Shown here piece by piece: positions 1-8,490 of a stretch of 64,000 nt of DNA. The position numbers and the translations under genes are program-made. How positions within the stretch are numbered: the stretch's first letter is position 1; every line of letters starts with the position of its first letter. A model generated the notes under the pieces. The model was not told the DNA's origin. It made no database searches and saw only the letters and a program-made list of their open reading frames with translations. The DNA is from Candidatus Nanopelagicales bacterium (GTDB lineage: Bacteria > Actinomycetota > Actinomycetes > S36-B12), in the NCBI GenBank assembly GCA_018402235.1, contig JAGYJJ010000004.1, positions 1,358,539 to 1,422,538 on the forward strand, read 5' to 3'.

Positions 1-71
1 AAGTCCATCTAGGCCCACTCGAGTGACCCATCGCACAATCTTGGACCACCTATATCGAAACGAGATCGCTC

Positions 72-115
72 GTTCACCGCTCGTTCACTTGACATCTTTC
101 TGCGGGTCACGCCAC
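72..115 (+). promoter_or_regulatory. PhoP-type PHO box upstream of pstS
   Basis: Two adjacent 11-bp direct repeat units, GTTCACCGCTC (72-82) and GTTCACTTGAC (83-93), are followed in the same 11-bp register by a weaker GGTCACGCCAC (105-115). This is the direct-repeat architecture known for actinobacterial PhoP binding sites. It sits about 70-110 bp before the pstS start and overlaps a TTGACA-like -35 (89-94); a TAGCGT -10 candidate is at 121-126. Phosphate-starvation induction of the pst operon is inferred. Confidence 0.7.
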
Positions 116-181
116 CTACCTAGCGTCACTTTCGCAATGCACGTTCTAGGCCTACGAGGCCGACAATCGAAAGGGTGACGC

Positions 182-1219
182 ATGACGTCAAGGAAGAAGC
201 TTGCGGTGGTTGCAGGCGCACTGGGCATGTCCCTGGTGCTCGCCGCATGTGGTGGGAGCGACTCCTCCTCGGAGACAGCCGCTGAAGACACCACGGCAAC
301 GGCCGAGGAGACGGCCGCAGAGGTCGTTGAGGAAGCAACGGATGCAGCCGGCGGTGAACTGACCGGCGCGATCAACCTCGACGGATCCAGCACCGTGGGC
401 CCGCTGACCGAGGTTGCGGCTGAGCTTTTCATGGGCCAGTTCCCCGGAGTACCCACAACGGTGGCGATTTCAGGCACCGGTGGTGGCTTCGAGAAGTTCT
501 GCAACGGTGAGACCGACGGCAACAACGCCTCTCGCCAGATCAAGGACGAGGAAATTGCCAACTGCGAGGCCAACGGCATCGCATACGACAACATCACAGT
601 CGCCAATGACGCGCTGACGATCTTGGTCAACCAGGACAACCCGGTGCAGTGCATCACGGTCGAGCAGGCCAACCAGATCTGGGGCGACGGTTCCACTGTG
701 GCCACCTGGGGCGATGTTGACGGCCTGGACATCCCAGCCGACTTCGCCAGCACCCCGATCGCTCTGTACGGACCGGGAACTGACTCGGGCACCTTCGACT
801 TCTTCACCGAGGTCATCAACGGCGAAGAGGGCAGCATCCGTATCGACTACACCTCCATCGGTGAAGACGACAACGCTGCAGTCCAAGCCATCAGTGGAGA
901 CGTAGGCGCGATGGGCTACGTGCCCTTCACCTACTACCAAGAGTCCTTGGACCTGGTTAAGGGTCTTGAGATCGACGGTGGCAACGGCTGCGTTGCTCCC
1001 GAGGCAGCAAACGTCTCGAACGGCACCTACAGCCCGCTCGGTCGTGCGCTGTACGTGTACGCAAGTGACGTGGCGTTGAGCCGCCCCGAGACAGTTGAGT
1101 TCTTCAACTTCTACATCAACAACTCCGATCAGATCGCAGAGATCGCCGGAGCGGTGGGGCTTACACCCGAGCAGAAGGAAGAGCAACTCGCCAAGGTCGC
1201 TTCTCTCTCAGGTTCCTAG
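182..1219 (+). CDS. pstS: Phosphate ABC transporter substrate-binding lipoprotein PstS
   Basis: Periplasmic-type phosphate-binding protein, lipid-anchored outside the membrane, which hands phosphate to the PstC/PstA permease. The 345-aa product has a basic N-terminus, a hydrophobic stretch and a lipobox LAAC with the lipidated Cys at residue 23, then an acidic Ala/Glu/Thr linker (about 27-60). The PstS core starts with DGSSTVGPLTE, and later shows GTDSGTFDFF and SIGEDDNAAVQAI, typical phosphate-contacting loops. The ATG at 182 is preceded by an AAAGGGTG ribosome site and gives a full signal sequence. It is first gene of pstSCAB, 42 bp before pstC, behind a PHO box. Confidence 0.95.
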   Translation: MTSRKKLAVVAGALGMSLVLAACGGSDSSSETAAEDTTATAEETAAEVVEEATDAAGGELTGAINLDGSSTVGPLTEVAAELFMGQFPGVPTTVAISGTGGGFEKFCNGETDGNNASRQIKDEEIANCEANGIAYDNITVANDALTILVNQDNPVQCITVEQANQIWGDGSTVATWGDVDGLDIPADFASTPIALYGPGTDSGTFDFFTEVINGEEGSIRIDYTSIGEDDNAAVQAISGDVGAMGYVPFTYYQESLDLVKGLEIDGGNGCVAPEAANVSNGTYSPLGRALYVYASDVALSRPETVEFFNFYINNSDQIAEIAGAVGLTPEQKEEQLAKVASLSGS

Positions 1220-1261
1220 GAACCCTGTACGAGTTAGCGAACGAAGCGAAATACTGAACTC

Positions 1262-2221
1262 ATGAGTTCACGCGTCATCAGCCCAGGGGTCTCGAGCAGC
1301 GGATCACCCATCCGCTCGCTTGAGGCCCCTGGGCTTCGCATTGGTGAGCGAATTATCAAGGGCCTTCTGTGGCTGGCGGCGACCTTGTCCGTCGTGGTCA
1401 CGACGGGCATCGTGGTCTCGCTGCTGGTACCGAGTATCGGGTTCTTCCAGCAGGTGTCCATCGTGGAATTCCTCACGGGCACTATCTGGGCGCCGGGATT
1501 CGCCAATCCGTCGTTCGGGGTACTGCCCATCGTTGTCGGCACCCTCACGGTCGTGTTCTTCGCGATCCTCATCGCGGTGCCAGTGGGCCTTTCCTCGGCG
1601 ATCTTCTTGTCTGAGTACGCCACCCCCAAGTTCCGTAAGACGGTCAAGCCAATCCTGGAAGTCCTCGAGGGCCTTCCCACGGTGGCGATTGGCCTTTTCG
1701 CATTTAGCGTGCTGACGCCGCTCATCAGACAACTGACTCCGTTCCTGCCATGGACCGGACCCTTCTCCATCGGGGTTGCCGGTATCACGGTTGGTTTGCT
1801 CATCGTCCCGTTGGTTGCATCCGTCTCGGACGATGCCATGCGGGCAGTGCCGAGGGCTCTGCGCGAGGGTGCTTACGCGATGGGCGCGACCAAGTTTGAA
1901 GTCGCACTGAAGGTAGTGGTTCCGGCAGCAGCCTCGGGAATCATTGCCGCCTTCGTTTTGGGTATTTCGCGGGCTATCGGTGAGACAATGGTGGTGCTCT
2001 TGGTGGCCGGCGCAGGAAGCCCGGTGTTGAGTTTCGATCCCACTAAGGGAATCCAGACGATGACGGCGTACATCGGTAGCACCGCAACTGGTGATATCTC
2101 CCAGGGAACCATCACCTACGACAGCATTTTTGCTGTGGGCGCGTTGCTGTTCTTGATGACGTTGGCCATGAACATTCTGGCTATTCGCATGGTGAAGAAG
2201 TACCGGGAGGTATACGACTGA
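1262..2221 (+). CDS. pstC: Phosphate ABC transporter permease PstC
   Basis: One of the two membrane subunits of the high-affinity phosphate importer. The 319-aa protein has about six hydrophobic segments and the binding-protein-dependent transport signature region around GAYAMGATKFEVALKVVVPAAASGI, where the EAA loop docks on PstB, followed by the conserved ISRAIGETM. The length is usual for PstC. Its stop overlaps the pstA start by one base (TGATG), indicating translational coupling. It starts at the ATG just after a short pstS-pstC gap. Confidence 0.95.
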   Translation: MSSRVISPGVSSSGSPIRSLEAPGLRIGERIIKGLLWLAATLSVVVTTGIVVSLLVPSIGFFQQVSIVEFLTGTIWAPGFANPSFGVLPIVVGTLTVVFFAILIAVPVGLSSAIFLSEYATPKFRKTVKPILEVLEGLPTVAIGLFAFSVLTPLIRQLTPFLPWTGPFSIGVAGITVGLLIVPLVASVSDDAMRAVPRALREGAYAMGATKFEVALKVVVPAAASGIIAAFVLGISRAIGETMVVLLVAGAGSPVLSFDPTKGIQTMTAYIGSTATGDISQGTITYDSIFAVGALLFLMTLAMNILAIRMVKKYREVYD

Positions 2222-3177
2222 TGTCTGATGATTCCGGCTACTCCTCACGGGTTGCGATGCCCATGCGTACGCGCACTGCCGTTGGGGGAGCGCGTGAAGT
2301 CACTGAAGCGCTGCTCTCCTCAGGGGACCGCAAGAAGAAGGTCCGCGGGATAATTTTCGTGTCGATCTTGCTGCTCGGACTCACAACCGCGCTTCTTGCC
2401 ATCGCCGCGATGATCACCTGGGCCTTTATCGCCGGATGGCCGCGATTGGATCTCAGCCTCTTCACCAATGTGCCATCGGTTGTACTTCCTGAGAATGCTG
2501 GTTATCGAACGGCGATCTTGGGCACGTTGTACGTGATCGGTGGCGTGATTTTGCTGATCGTGCCGCTGGGTGTGGGCGCTGCCATCTACCTCGAGGAGTT
2601 CGCGAATCCAAGGAACCCCTTTAACAGGTTTGTGGATTTGAATATTCAGAACCTGGCTGGTGTTCCGTCGATCGTGTTCGGCATTTTGGGCCTTGCCTTC
2701 ATTGTCCGTGGACCTTTGAGTTTGGGTTTCGTTGCTGCCGCGGGATCGTTGACGCTGGCGCTCCTCGTGCTGCCGACGGTCATCTTGGCCTCACGCGAAG
2801 CTCTGCGAGCGGTGCCCTCCTCGATTCGAGACGGTTCACTTGCGTTGGGTGCGACCGTGTGGCAGGCGGTGTCTAAGCAGGTCCTGCCTGCTGCTTTCCC
2901 CGGGGTTTTGACCGGGGTGATCCTCGCGGTAGCGCGGGCTATCGGCGAGGCGGCTCCACTGCTCTTGGTAGGAGCGGTCACCTTCGTCACCTTCGATCCG
3001 AGCTTCTTCGAGGGTGGTTACAGCACCCTGCCGACCATGATTTATAGCTACGCCAAGCGCCCCCAGGACGAGCTCCAGACGCTGGCGGCTGCGGGCGTGG
3101 TGGTCATGTTGGTGCTTTTGATCCTGATCAACTCGGTGGCCATATATCTTCGTAATCGTTTCGAGAGGACCTGGTAA
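2221..3177 (+). CDS. pstA: Phosphate ABC transporter permease PstA
   Basis: Second membrane subunit of the phosphate importer. The 318-aa protein has a cytoplasmic N-terminus of about 40 residues, then about six membrane spans. The EAA-loop region reads [25 protein letters not shown] and is followed by [13 protein letters not shown], as in other PstA proteins. The start overlaps the pstC stop by one base, and its own stop overlaps the pstB start by one base (TAATG), so the three genes are tightly coupled. Confidence 0.95.
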   Translation: MSDDSGYSSRVAMPMRTRTAVGGAREVTEALLSSGDRKKKVRGIIFVSILLLGLTTALLAIAAMITWAFIAGWPRLDLSLFTNVPSVVLPENAGYRTAILGTLYVIGGVILLIVPLGVGAAIYLEEFANPRNPFNRFVDLNIQNLAGVPSIVFGILGLAFIVRGPLSLGFVAAAGSLTLALLVLPTVILASREALRAVPSSIRDGSLALGATVWQAVSKQVLPAAFPGVLTGVILAVARAIGEAAPLLLVGAVTFVTFDPSFFEGGYSTLPTMIYSYAKRPQDELQTLAAAGVVVMLVLLILINSVAIYLRNRFERTW

Positions 3178-4061
3178 TGCCCAAAGCAACGACGGGAGAT
3201 GTCGTGTCGACGGAAGATCAAGCAGTCCCAACGGTGGGAGTGACCGCCGCCCTAAATGAGGACGGCCCGGCACGCGAACAGACCGTGAACACCTTCGAGT
3301 TGCACAAGGTCAACGTCCATTACGGCGACATGCTTGCTGTGAAGGACGTCTCACTCGACATCCCCCACAACCAAATCACCGCATTCATCGGTCCGTCAGG
3401 CTGCGGCAAGTCAACGCTCTTGCGTTCGCTGAACCGCATGAACGACCTCATCCCCGGTGCACGCGTTTCTGGCGACGTTCTTTATCACGGCGTGAACATG
3501 TACGGACCCAAGATCGATCCGGTGCAGGTTCGCACGGTGATCGGCATGGTCTTCCAAAAGCCCAACCCGTTCCCGAAGTCCATCTACGACAATGTCGCGT
3601 TCGGCCCCCGCATCTTGAAGATGAAGGGCAACCTCGACGACATGGTCGAGTCATCACTTCGACGAGCAGCACTGTGGGACGAAGTGAAAGACCGACTCAA
3701 GGACAACGCATTCGGTATGTCCGGTGGCCAGCAGCAGCGTTTGTGCATCGCCCGGGCGATCGCTGTGCAGCCCGACGTGATCCTCATGGACGAGCCGTGC
3801 TCTGCACTCGACCCGGTTTCCACCGGCAAGGTCGAGGACCTGATGCTGGAGTTGAAGAAGGAATACACGATCGTGATCGTGACCCACAACATGCAGCAGG
3901 CAGCGCGCGTGTCCGACCTCACGGCGTTCTTCACCGTCGCGGCGATGGACCAGACCAACAGCCGCACAGGTGTGCTCGTGGAAATGGATGAGACTCGCAA
4001 CATCTTCTCCAATCCCAAGGACGAGCGAACCGCCAACTACGTCACCGGCAAGTTCGGTTAG
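3177..4061 (+). CDS. pstB: Phosphate ABC transporter ATP-binding protein PstB
   Basis: ATPase that powers the PstSCA importer. In 294 residues it carries Walker [10 protein letters not shown], the Q-loop [11 protein letters not shown], the ABC signature MSGGQQQR, Walker [13 protein letters not shown] and the switch VTHNM. The final region [13 protein letters not shown]...[18 protein letters not shown] is characteristic of PstB. The extra 40 residues before the core may mean translation begins at an internal start, but the ATG at 3177 overlaps the pstA stop and is preferred. No phoU follows, which is unusual for a pst operon; it may lie elsewhere. Confidence 0.95.
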   Translation: MPKATTGDVVSTEDQAVPTVGVTAALNEDGPAREQTVNTFELHKVNVHYGDMLAVKDVSLDIPHNQITAFIGPSGCGKSTLLRSLNRMNDLIPGARVSGDVLYHGVNMYGPKIDPVQVRTVIGMVFQKPNPFPKSIYDNVAFGPRILKMKGNLDDMVESSLRRAALWDEVKDRLKDNAFGMSGGQQQRLCIARAIAVQPDVILMDEPCSALDPVSTGKVEDLMLELKKEYTIVIVTHNMQQAARVSDLTAFFTVAAMDQTNSRTGVLVEMDETRNIFSNPKDERTANYVTGKFG

Positions 4062-4176
4062 ACCCGCGCAGAGCTCCCCCGCACTATCGACACCCCGCGA
4101 AGGCGGCCGCGCCCGAACAGGCACAATGGTGGGGACTCGACCGACCGTCGAATCTGCACACAACCCAGGAGATCCC

Positions 4177-4302
4177 ATGAAGAAGCTTCTGTTGCTGGTA
4201 GTCCTCGGTGGCATCGGCTACCTGGTCTACCGCCAGTACATGGCCAGCCAGGCCGAGCAGGACCTGTGGGCCGAGGCCACGGCCGCCCCAGACCTCCGCT
4301 AA
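4177..4302 (+). CDS. DLW-39 family small protein
   Basis: A 41-residue product: MKKLLLLVVLGGIGYLVYR forms one membrane segment, followed by a short charged tail containing DLWAEAT. This DLW motif, tiny size and location just upstream of tRNA-Ala identify the actinobacterial DLW-39 family of unknown function. The ATG is preceded by CAGGAG. The longer reading frames over this segment are not credible because they are out of frame with the hydrophobic stretch. Confidence 0.85.
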   Translation: MKKLLLLVVLGGIGYLVYRQYMASQAEQDLWAEATAAPDLR

Positions 4303-4375
4303 CCCGCATCACCCAAGCGCCGAAGGCAAACATGCCCCTCGGCTATTCTTCGGCGTCGCATTAATCGTCCCGTCC

Positions 4376-4448
4376 GGGGGCTTAGCTCAGCTGGTAGAGC
4401 GCTGCCTTTGCAAGGCAGAAGTCAGGGGTTCGAGTCCCCTAGCCTCCA
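4376..4448 (+). tRNA. tRNA-Ala(TGC)
   Basis: Complete cloverleaf: acceptor GGGGGCT pairs with AGCCTCC (one G-U), D-arm GCTCAGCTGGTAGAGC, anticodon stem CTGCC/GGCAG around loop TTTGCAA giving anticodon TGC, and T-arm AGGGGTTCGAGTCCCCT. The discriminator is A, and CCA is not encoded. tRNA-Ala near the DLW-39 gene is the usual actinobacterial arrangement. Confidence 0.95.
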
Positions 4449-4552
4449 CTTTGTGAAGTCTCATGACTTCGTTAACCGGTGTTCGTCGTGCGAGTGATCG
4501 ATGGTGTCGGGTTGGTGTAGGGCGGATAGGGGTCATTTGTCGCGGAGCGCAG

Positions 4553-4574
4553 GGAGGCGCAGTCCTGCGCCTCC
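4553..4574. repeat. 10-bp perfect hairpin upstream of vapBC
   Basis: GGAGGCGCAG and CTGCGCCTCC form a perfect inverted repeat with a 2-nt gap, in the 187-nt gap between tRNA-Ala and the toxin-antitoxin pair. No T-tract follows, so it may be a structural element or weak terminator rather than a classical terminator. Nothing else is seen in this gap apart from the antitoxin promoter. Confidence 0.4.
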
Positions 4575-4623
4575 AGACCTCGGTGTCCAGCGGAGTGAAC
4601 AAGTCAAAATGACAGCGATTTGC

Positions 4624-4629
4624 TAGCAT
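4624..4629 (+). promoter_or_regulatory. -10 hexamer of leaderless vapB promoter
   Basis: TAGCAT lies exactly six bases before the ATG at 4636 and overlaps the small palindrome TGCTAGCA. The spacing places the transcription start at the start codon, implying a leaderless mRNA. The same geometry is seen at several other antitoxin genes in the window. Confidence 0.5.
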
Positions 4630-4635
4630 TTGTGG

Positions 4636-4884
4636 ATGGCCACACTTACCATCCGCAACCTGGACGATGCCGTGCGCGACGTTCTCCGGGAACGGGCCCG
4701 TGAGAACGGGCGCTCCACGGAGGCCGAGGTTCGACTCCTCCTCGAACAATCCGTAGCGGGCCCGACTATTGCCACGGAGCACCGCTGCGCTCCACGACGC
4801 CGCTTCGCCGATATCGAGCCGATTGAGATCGATCACCCTGAGTCGTCACAGGAGATTCTCGACTACCTTCGTGGCGATCGATGA
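4636..4884 (+). CDS. Antitoxin, ribbon-helix-helix (FitA/VapB-like)
   Basis: An 82-residue protein beginning MATLTIRNLDDAVRDVLRERARENGRS, the standard ribbon-helix-helix DNA-binding fold of FitA/CopG-type antitoxins. A C-terminal tail (RRFADIEPIEIDHPESSQ) would wrap the toxin. The ATG at 4636 is preferred over an upstream TTG because a -10 hexamer stands six bases before it. It overlaps the toxin start by 4 bp (ATGA). It is expected to repress its own promoter together with the toxin. Confidence 0.85.
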   Translation: MATLTIRNLDDAVRDVLRERARENGRSTEAEVRLLLEQSVAGPTIATEHRCAPRRRFADIEPIEIDHPESSQEILDYLRGDR

Positions 4885-5300
4885 TCGTCTACGTCGAGAC
4901 GTCGGCCCTCACACCGTTGATCAAGAAGGAAGACACGTCCCTGAGCATTCGGGACTACTTGGGCAACCTTGTTGAGGACGGGCATCTACTCCTCACTGGC
5001 CGACTCTCTGAAACCGAATTGCGACGAGCCGCCCATCGCTGTGGGGCCCCGCAAAGGCAGGCAACGATCGTGCTCGAAGCGCTCGCCATCGAAGAGCAGA
5101 CTGCGTCGCACTTCAAGCTTGCAGGAACTATTGGTGGCACGAACCTGCGAAGCCTTGATGCCCTGCACGTCGCGACAGCGGTCGCCGCGGGATGCACGGC
5201 GATGGTCACGTTGGACGCTCGAGTTGCTGAGGCTTCCGAGGGAGTCGGCATACCCGTCCTCGATCCGAATCGTCCTGTCGAACGACCCCGTTCCACCTAG
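4881..5300 (+). CDS. vapC: VapC-family PIN-domain toxin
   Basis: A 139-residue PIN endoribonuclease. N-terminal MIVYVETSALTPLI matches the first catalytic strand, although the first acidic residue is Glu instead of the usual Asp. Later acidic sites are SLDALHVATAV and VTLDARVAEA. It is translationally coupled to the upstream antitoxin (ATGA overlap). Its inferred role is growth arrest by RNA cleavage when the antitoxin is degraded. The Asp-to-Glu change leaves activity uncertain. Confidence 0.85.
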   Translation: MIVYVETSALTPLIKKEDTSLSIRDYLGNLVEDGHLLLTGRLSETELRRAAHRCGAPQRQATIVLEALAIEEQTASHFKLAGTIGGTNLRSLDALHVATAVAAGCTAMVTLDARVAEASEGVGIPVLDPNRPVERPRST

Positions 5301-5326
5301 AAGTAGGCACATGGAAGGATCGCCCC

Positions 5327-5846
5327 ATGGCTACTACGGCGACGATCAAGACAAACCTCGGCGACATCAACGTGAACCTGTTCCCGGACCAGGCACCCAA
5401 AACGGTGCGCAACTTCGCCGGGCTGGCCGAGGGAACCCAGGAGTGGACCGACCCGAAGGTGAAGGCCAAGTCCACCGCGCCGCTGTTACAACGGCACGAT
5501 CTTCCACCGCGTGATCCCTAATTTCATGATCCAAGGCGGCGATCCCCTCGGCACTGGCACCGGCGGCCCGGGTTACCGCTTCGATGATGAGCCGCACCCC
5601 GAGCTCACCTTCGATAAGCCCTACCTGCTCGCGATGGCGAACGCTGGACCGAACACCAACGGCTCGCAGTTCTTCGTCACGGTTGCGGCCACCCCGTGGC
5701 TGAACTTCAAGCACACGATCTTCGGTGAGGTGGCCGATCAGCCATCGCGCGACGTGGTCGATGCGATCGCAGCTGTGGAAACCGGAGGGCAAGATCGCCC
5801 TAAGCAGGACGTGGTGATCGAGTCGATCACCATCTCACGTGACTGA
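5327..5846 (+). CDS. Peptidyl-prolyl cis-trans isomerase (cyclophilin), frameshifted
   Basis: Cyclophilin-type prolyl isomerase, orthologous in position to M. tuberculosis PpiA (Rv0009). The N-terminal part runs from 5327 ([30 protein letters not shown]) and is in a different frame from the C-terminal part, which carries [31 protein letters not shown] and the active-site Trp region [14 protein letters not shown]. Removing one T near 5486 (CTGTTAC to CTGTAC) restores [16 protein letters not shown] and a protein of about 172 residues. A housekeeping gene broken by a single base suggests a sequencing or assembly error rather than a true pseudogene. Confidence 0.85.
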
Positions 5847-5880
5847 ACTCCCGTGACCTACTGCTGATGTCCGGTACTCG

Positions 5881-6762
5881 ATGACCGAACAACCACCGTT
5901 CGGATCGGCGGAGCCTCCGGCTCCGCAAGCACCGCGCTGCTATCGGCACCCGGAAACCGAAACGTGGATACGTTGCTCGCGTTGCAATAACCCGATCTGT
6001 CCGCAGTGCATGATCGCCGCGCCTGTTGGTTACCGGTGTCCGGACTGCGTGCGCGCCGAACAGCCCGCGCAACCGGTGACTGTTGCCGGTGCCACCGCGA
6101 TCCTCAAGCCGTACGTCACTTACTCATTGATCGCAGTGAATGTCTTGGCTTTTGCCATTCAGCTGCTTGTTGGAATCAACGAGGTTGCCCGTGAGTTCGG
6201 TATGTCACCGGTCGCAATTGGCTGGGGGGAGCAGTGGTATCGACTAGCCACCTCAATGTTCCTGCATGGTGACTTCTTGCACATTGCCTTCAACATGCTT
6301 GTCCTCTTCATCTTGGGAATGACCCTCGAACGGATTCTTGGGCATATTCGTTACTCCGTTCTATACATAGTTGCGGGTCTGGGTGGCGCAATTGCCTCTT
6401 TCGCCTTCGCACCCATCAACTCACTCTCGATAGGCGCGAGTGGAGCGGTGTTCGGAATCATGGGCGGGCTCATCATTGCCGGGCGTCGACTCCGCTATGA
6501 CGTCACGCAAGTCGTTGTTTTGCTCGGTATCAATGTGGTCATTGGGTTCCTACGCCCTGGAATCGACTGGCGTGCCCACTTAGGCGGCATGATCATTGGG
6601 GCAGTCATTGCCGCGATATTCGTGCATGCCCCACGCAGGAGGCGAATACTCATTCAAACCAGCGGCGTTGCTGGTGTAATTCTCTTGTTGGCTGGACTCG
6701 CAGTGTGGAGAGCAGCCATGATTCAAGAGATGTACGCCCCGATGGGAATTCCGGCCCTTTAG
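5881..6762 (+). CDS. Rhomboid family intramembrane serine protease with N-terminal zinc motif
   Basis: A 293-residue protein with a soluble N-terminus rich in paired Cys/His (CYRHPETETWIRCSRCNNP, CPQC, CPDC), a B-box-like zinc site common in actinobacterial rhomboids, followed by about six membrane helices. Catalytic Ser lies in GASGAVFGIMGG and the partner His in RAHLGGMIIG. The helix-1 loop motif WYRLATSMFLHGDFLHIAFNM is present. It cleaves membrane proteins within the bilayer; the substrate is unknown. It lies between the cyclophilin gene and a thiolase. Confidence 0.9.
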   Translation: MTEQPPFGSAEPPAPQAPRCYRHPETETWIRCSRCNNPICPQCMIAAPVGYRCPDCVRAEQPAQPVTVAGATAILKPYVTYSLIAVNVLAFAIQLLVGINEVAREFGMSPVAIGWGEQWYRLATSMFLHGDFLHIAFNMLVLFILGMTLERILGHIRYSVLYIVAGLGGAIASFAFAPINSLSIGASGAVFGIMGGLIIAGRRLRYDVTQVVVLLGINVVIGFLRPGIDWRAHLGGMIIGAVIAAIFVHAPRRRRILIQTSGVAGVILLLAGLAVWRAAMIQEMYAPMGIPAL

Positions 6763-6796
6763 GAACAACCTTTTTAGGACCAAGAAGGGGAAGTCC

Positions 6797-7948
6797 ATGC
6801 CCGATGCAGTGATCGTCGAAGCCGTCCGCACACCTGTAGGAATCGGTAAGCCCGGCAAAGGTGAGTTGTCCGGCATCCACCCGGTGGATCTGTCGGCAAC
6901 GGTCATCGATGCACTCGTCCAGCGCTCGGGTATCGACGCGAACGCGATCGACGACGTTATCTGGGGATGCGTCAGTCAAGTCGGTGAGCAAAGCGCGAAC
7001 GTTGCTCGCAACGCGGCGCTTGCCGCGGGGCTTCCCGAATCCGTGACGGGCGTGAGTATCGATCGGCAATGCGGATCAAGCCAGCAGGCGGTGCATTTCG
7101 CTGCGGCAGCAGTGATGTCTGGGCAGATGGATGTGGTGATCGCAGGTGGCGTGGAGTCGATGTCGCGCGTGCCGATGTTCTCCAATATGGCCGGCGGCGA
7201 TGGTCCGTTCGGTCCGCGCATGCTGCAGCGCTACCCGGAGCTGGTGAACCAGGGCATCAGCGCGGAGATGATCGCGCAGCGGTGGAACCTCTCGCGCAAT
7301 TACCTCGATGAACTTGCCGCGGAATCTCAGCAGCGTGCGGCGCGGGCAGCAAAGGACGGGTTATTTGATGCGGAGATCGTCGTCGTTGGTACTGACCATG
7401 GGAACGTAACGACCGACCAGGGCATCCGACCCGACACCACAACCGAATCGTTGTCCGCACTCAAGCCGGCGTTTAAGGAAGACGGAGTGGTGACCGCGGG
7501 CAACGCTTCGCAGATCTCCGATGGCTCGGCCGCGCTACTGATCACCAGCTCGGATAAGGCCCGTGAACTTGGCCTCACTCCGATCGCCCGGTTGCACTCC
7601 TTCGCGATGGCCGGTGTGGATCCGGTGATCATGTTGACCGGGCCGATCCCCGCCACCGCGAAGGTGCTCGCTAAGTCGGGCCTGGGACTCGCGGACATCG
7701 GCAGCTTCGAGGTCAATGAAGCCTTCGCCGCCGTGCTCGGGGCCTGGTACGCCGATACCGGAGCCGACCCGGCGCTCACCAATCCGCAGGGCGGGGCCAT
7801 TGCCCTGGGCCACCCGCTCGGGGCGTCGGGTGCGCGGCTGATGACAACCCTGGTGCACCGGATGAAGCGCGATCAGATCCGCTACGGACTGCAAACGATG
7901 TGTGAGGGCGGCGGGATGGCCAACGCGACTGTTCTTGAGTTGCTGTAG
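6797..7948 (+). CDS. Thiolase family protein (acetyl-CoA C-acyltransferase)
   Basis: A 383-residue thiolase that condenses or cleaves acyl-CoA. The acyl-enzyme Cys is in SIDRQCGSSQQAV, the conserved Asn/His segments are FEVNEAFAAV and GHPLGASGARL, and the second catalytic Cys is in MCEGGGMANATVLEL. Length is slightly under 400, and the motif layout resembles the FadA5-like degradative thiolases of mycobacteria as well as acetoacetyl-CoA thiolases; the substrate cannot be assigned. The start has a strong AAGGGGAAG ribosome site. It appears to be a single-gene unit. Confidence 0.9.
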   Translation: MPDAVIVEAVRTPVGIGKPGKGELSGIHPVDLSATVIDALVQRSGIDANAIDDVIWGCVSQVGEQSANVARNAALAAGLPESVTGVSIDRQCGSSQQAVHFAAAAVMSGQMDVVIAGGVESMSRVPMFSNMAGGDGPFGPRMLQRYPELVNQGISAEMIAQRWNLSRNYLDELAAESQQRAARAAKDGLFDAEIVVVGTDHGNVTTDQGIRPDTTTESLSALKPAFKEDGVVTAGNASQISDGSAALLITSSDKARELGLTPIARLHSFAMAGVDPVIMLTGPIPATAKVLAKSGLGLADIGSFEVNEAFAAVLGAWYADTGADPALTNPQGGAIALGHPLGASGARLMTTLVHRMKRDQIRYGLQTMCEGGGMANATVLELL

Positions 7949-7973
7949 TCACAGCAATCACAGCGCTTTCCAC

Positions 7974-8082
7974 TTATCCCCAGGCTGTCCACAGTTGGGG
8001 ATGAACCACAGCCGTGTAATTCAGATTCCCTCACGAATTCGCAATGTCAGCCGCGCAGGGGACAGACCCACTATGTGGACAA
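7974..8082. promoter_or_regulatory. Cluster of DnaA-box-like sequences
   Basis: In the 178-nt gap between the thiolase gene and crgA, three nonamers resemble the DnaA box TTRTCCACA: TTATCCCCA (7974-7982, one mismatch), CTGTCCACA (7985-7993, one mismatch) and the exact reverse-oriented TGTGGACAA (8074-8082). Known actinobacterial origins lie near this gene cluster, but dnaA/dnaN are not in the window, so this is a candidate DnaA-binding region and not a proven origin. Confidence 0.35.
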
Positions 8083-8126
8083 CCGAACCCTTCCGCTGTG
8101 TGCTCGTGCTCAGCGCCTGCCGGCTA

Positions 8127-8402
8127 CTACTTCCACTTCGTGGACAGCACAAAGCCAATGATGATGAAGCCGAAGCCGATGCCCACGTTCACCAGGCCGT
8201 TTGCCTGACCTCCGATGGAGTTCATGATCGGGATTTCCGAGCCGGCGATGTAGAAGATCACGATGTAGATCAGGCCGACCACAAAACACGCGACCATGAC
8301 CGGGGCCAACCAGCTTGGTGAACCGATCTTGGCGACCTTGCGCTCGCCCTTGGACGGCGGCGGGGTGAAGGGTTCCTTCTTGCGTCCCTTGGACTCCGGC
8401 AC
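8127..8402 (-). CDS. crgA: Cell division protein CrgA
   Basis: A 91-residue protein with a basic cytoplasmic N-terminus (PESKGRKKEPFTPPPSKGERK) and two membrane helices: APVMVACFVVGLIYIVIFYI, then VNVGIGFGFIIIGFVL, ending in STKWK. This architecture and its place next to trpG and pknB define CrgA, the actinobacterial septal protein that interacts with FtsZ, FtsQ, FtsI and the peptidoglycan machinery. It is divergently oriented from trpG, with 88 bp between starts. Confidence 0.92.
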   Translation of the reverse strand: MPESKGRKKEPFTPPPSKGERKVAKIGSPSWLAPVMVACFVVGLIYIVIFYIAGSEIPIMNSIGGQANGLVNVGIGFGFIIIGFVLSTKWK

Positions 8403-8490
8403 TGGTCTCTCCCTTGATCGGCGTGCGGGGCTCGCACTTCTCGCGGTGTCCTCCTAGCCTGCCACACCCCCATCAATCCGGTACCGCACA

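Noticed and set aside
470..1186. Long antisense frames opposite pstS, pstC and many other genes
   Set aside because: They are by-products of high GC content, lack domain motifs and overlap genes with clear function.
4630..4635. TTG at 4630 as start of the first antitoxin
   Set aside because: It would place the -10 hexamer over the start codon; the ATG at 4636 has the standard family N-terminus.
7949..8126. A chromosomal replication origin
   Set aside because: Only one exact DnaA box, no AT-rich unwinding region and no dnaA/dnaN next to it.
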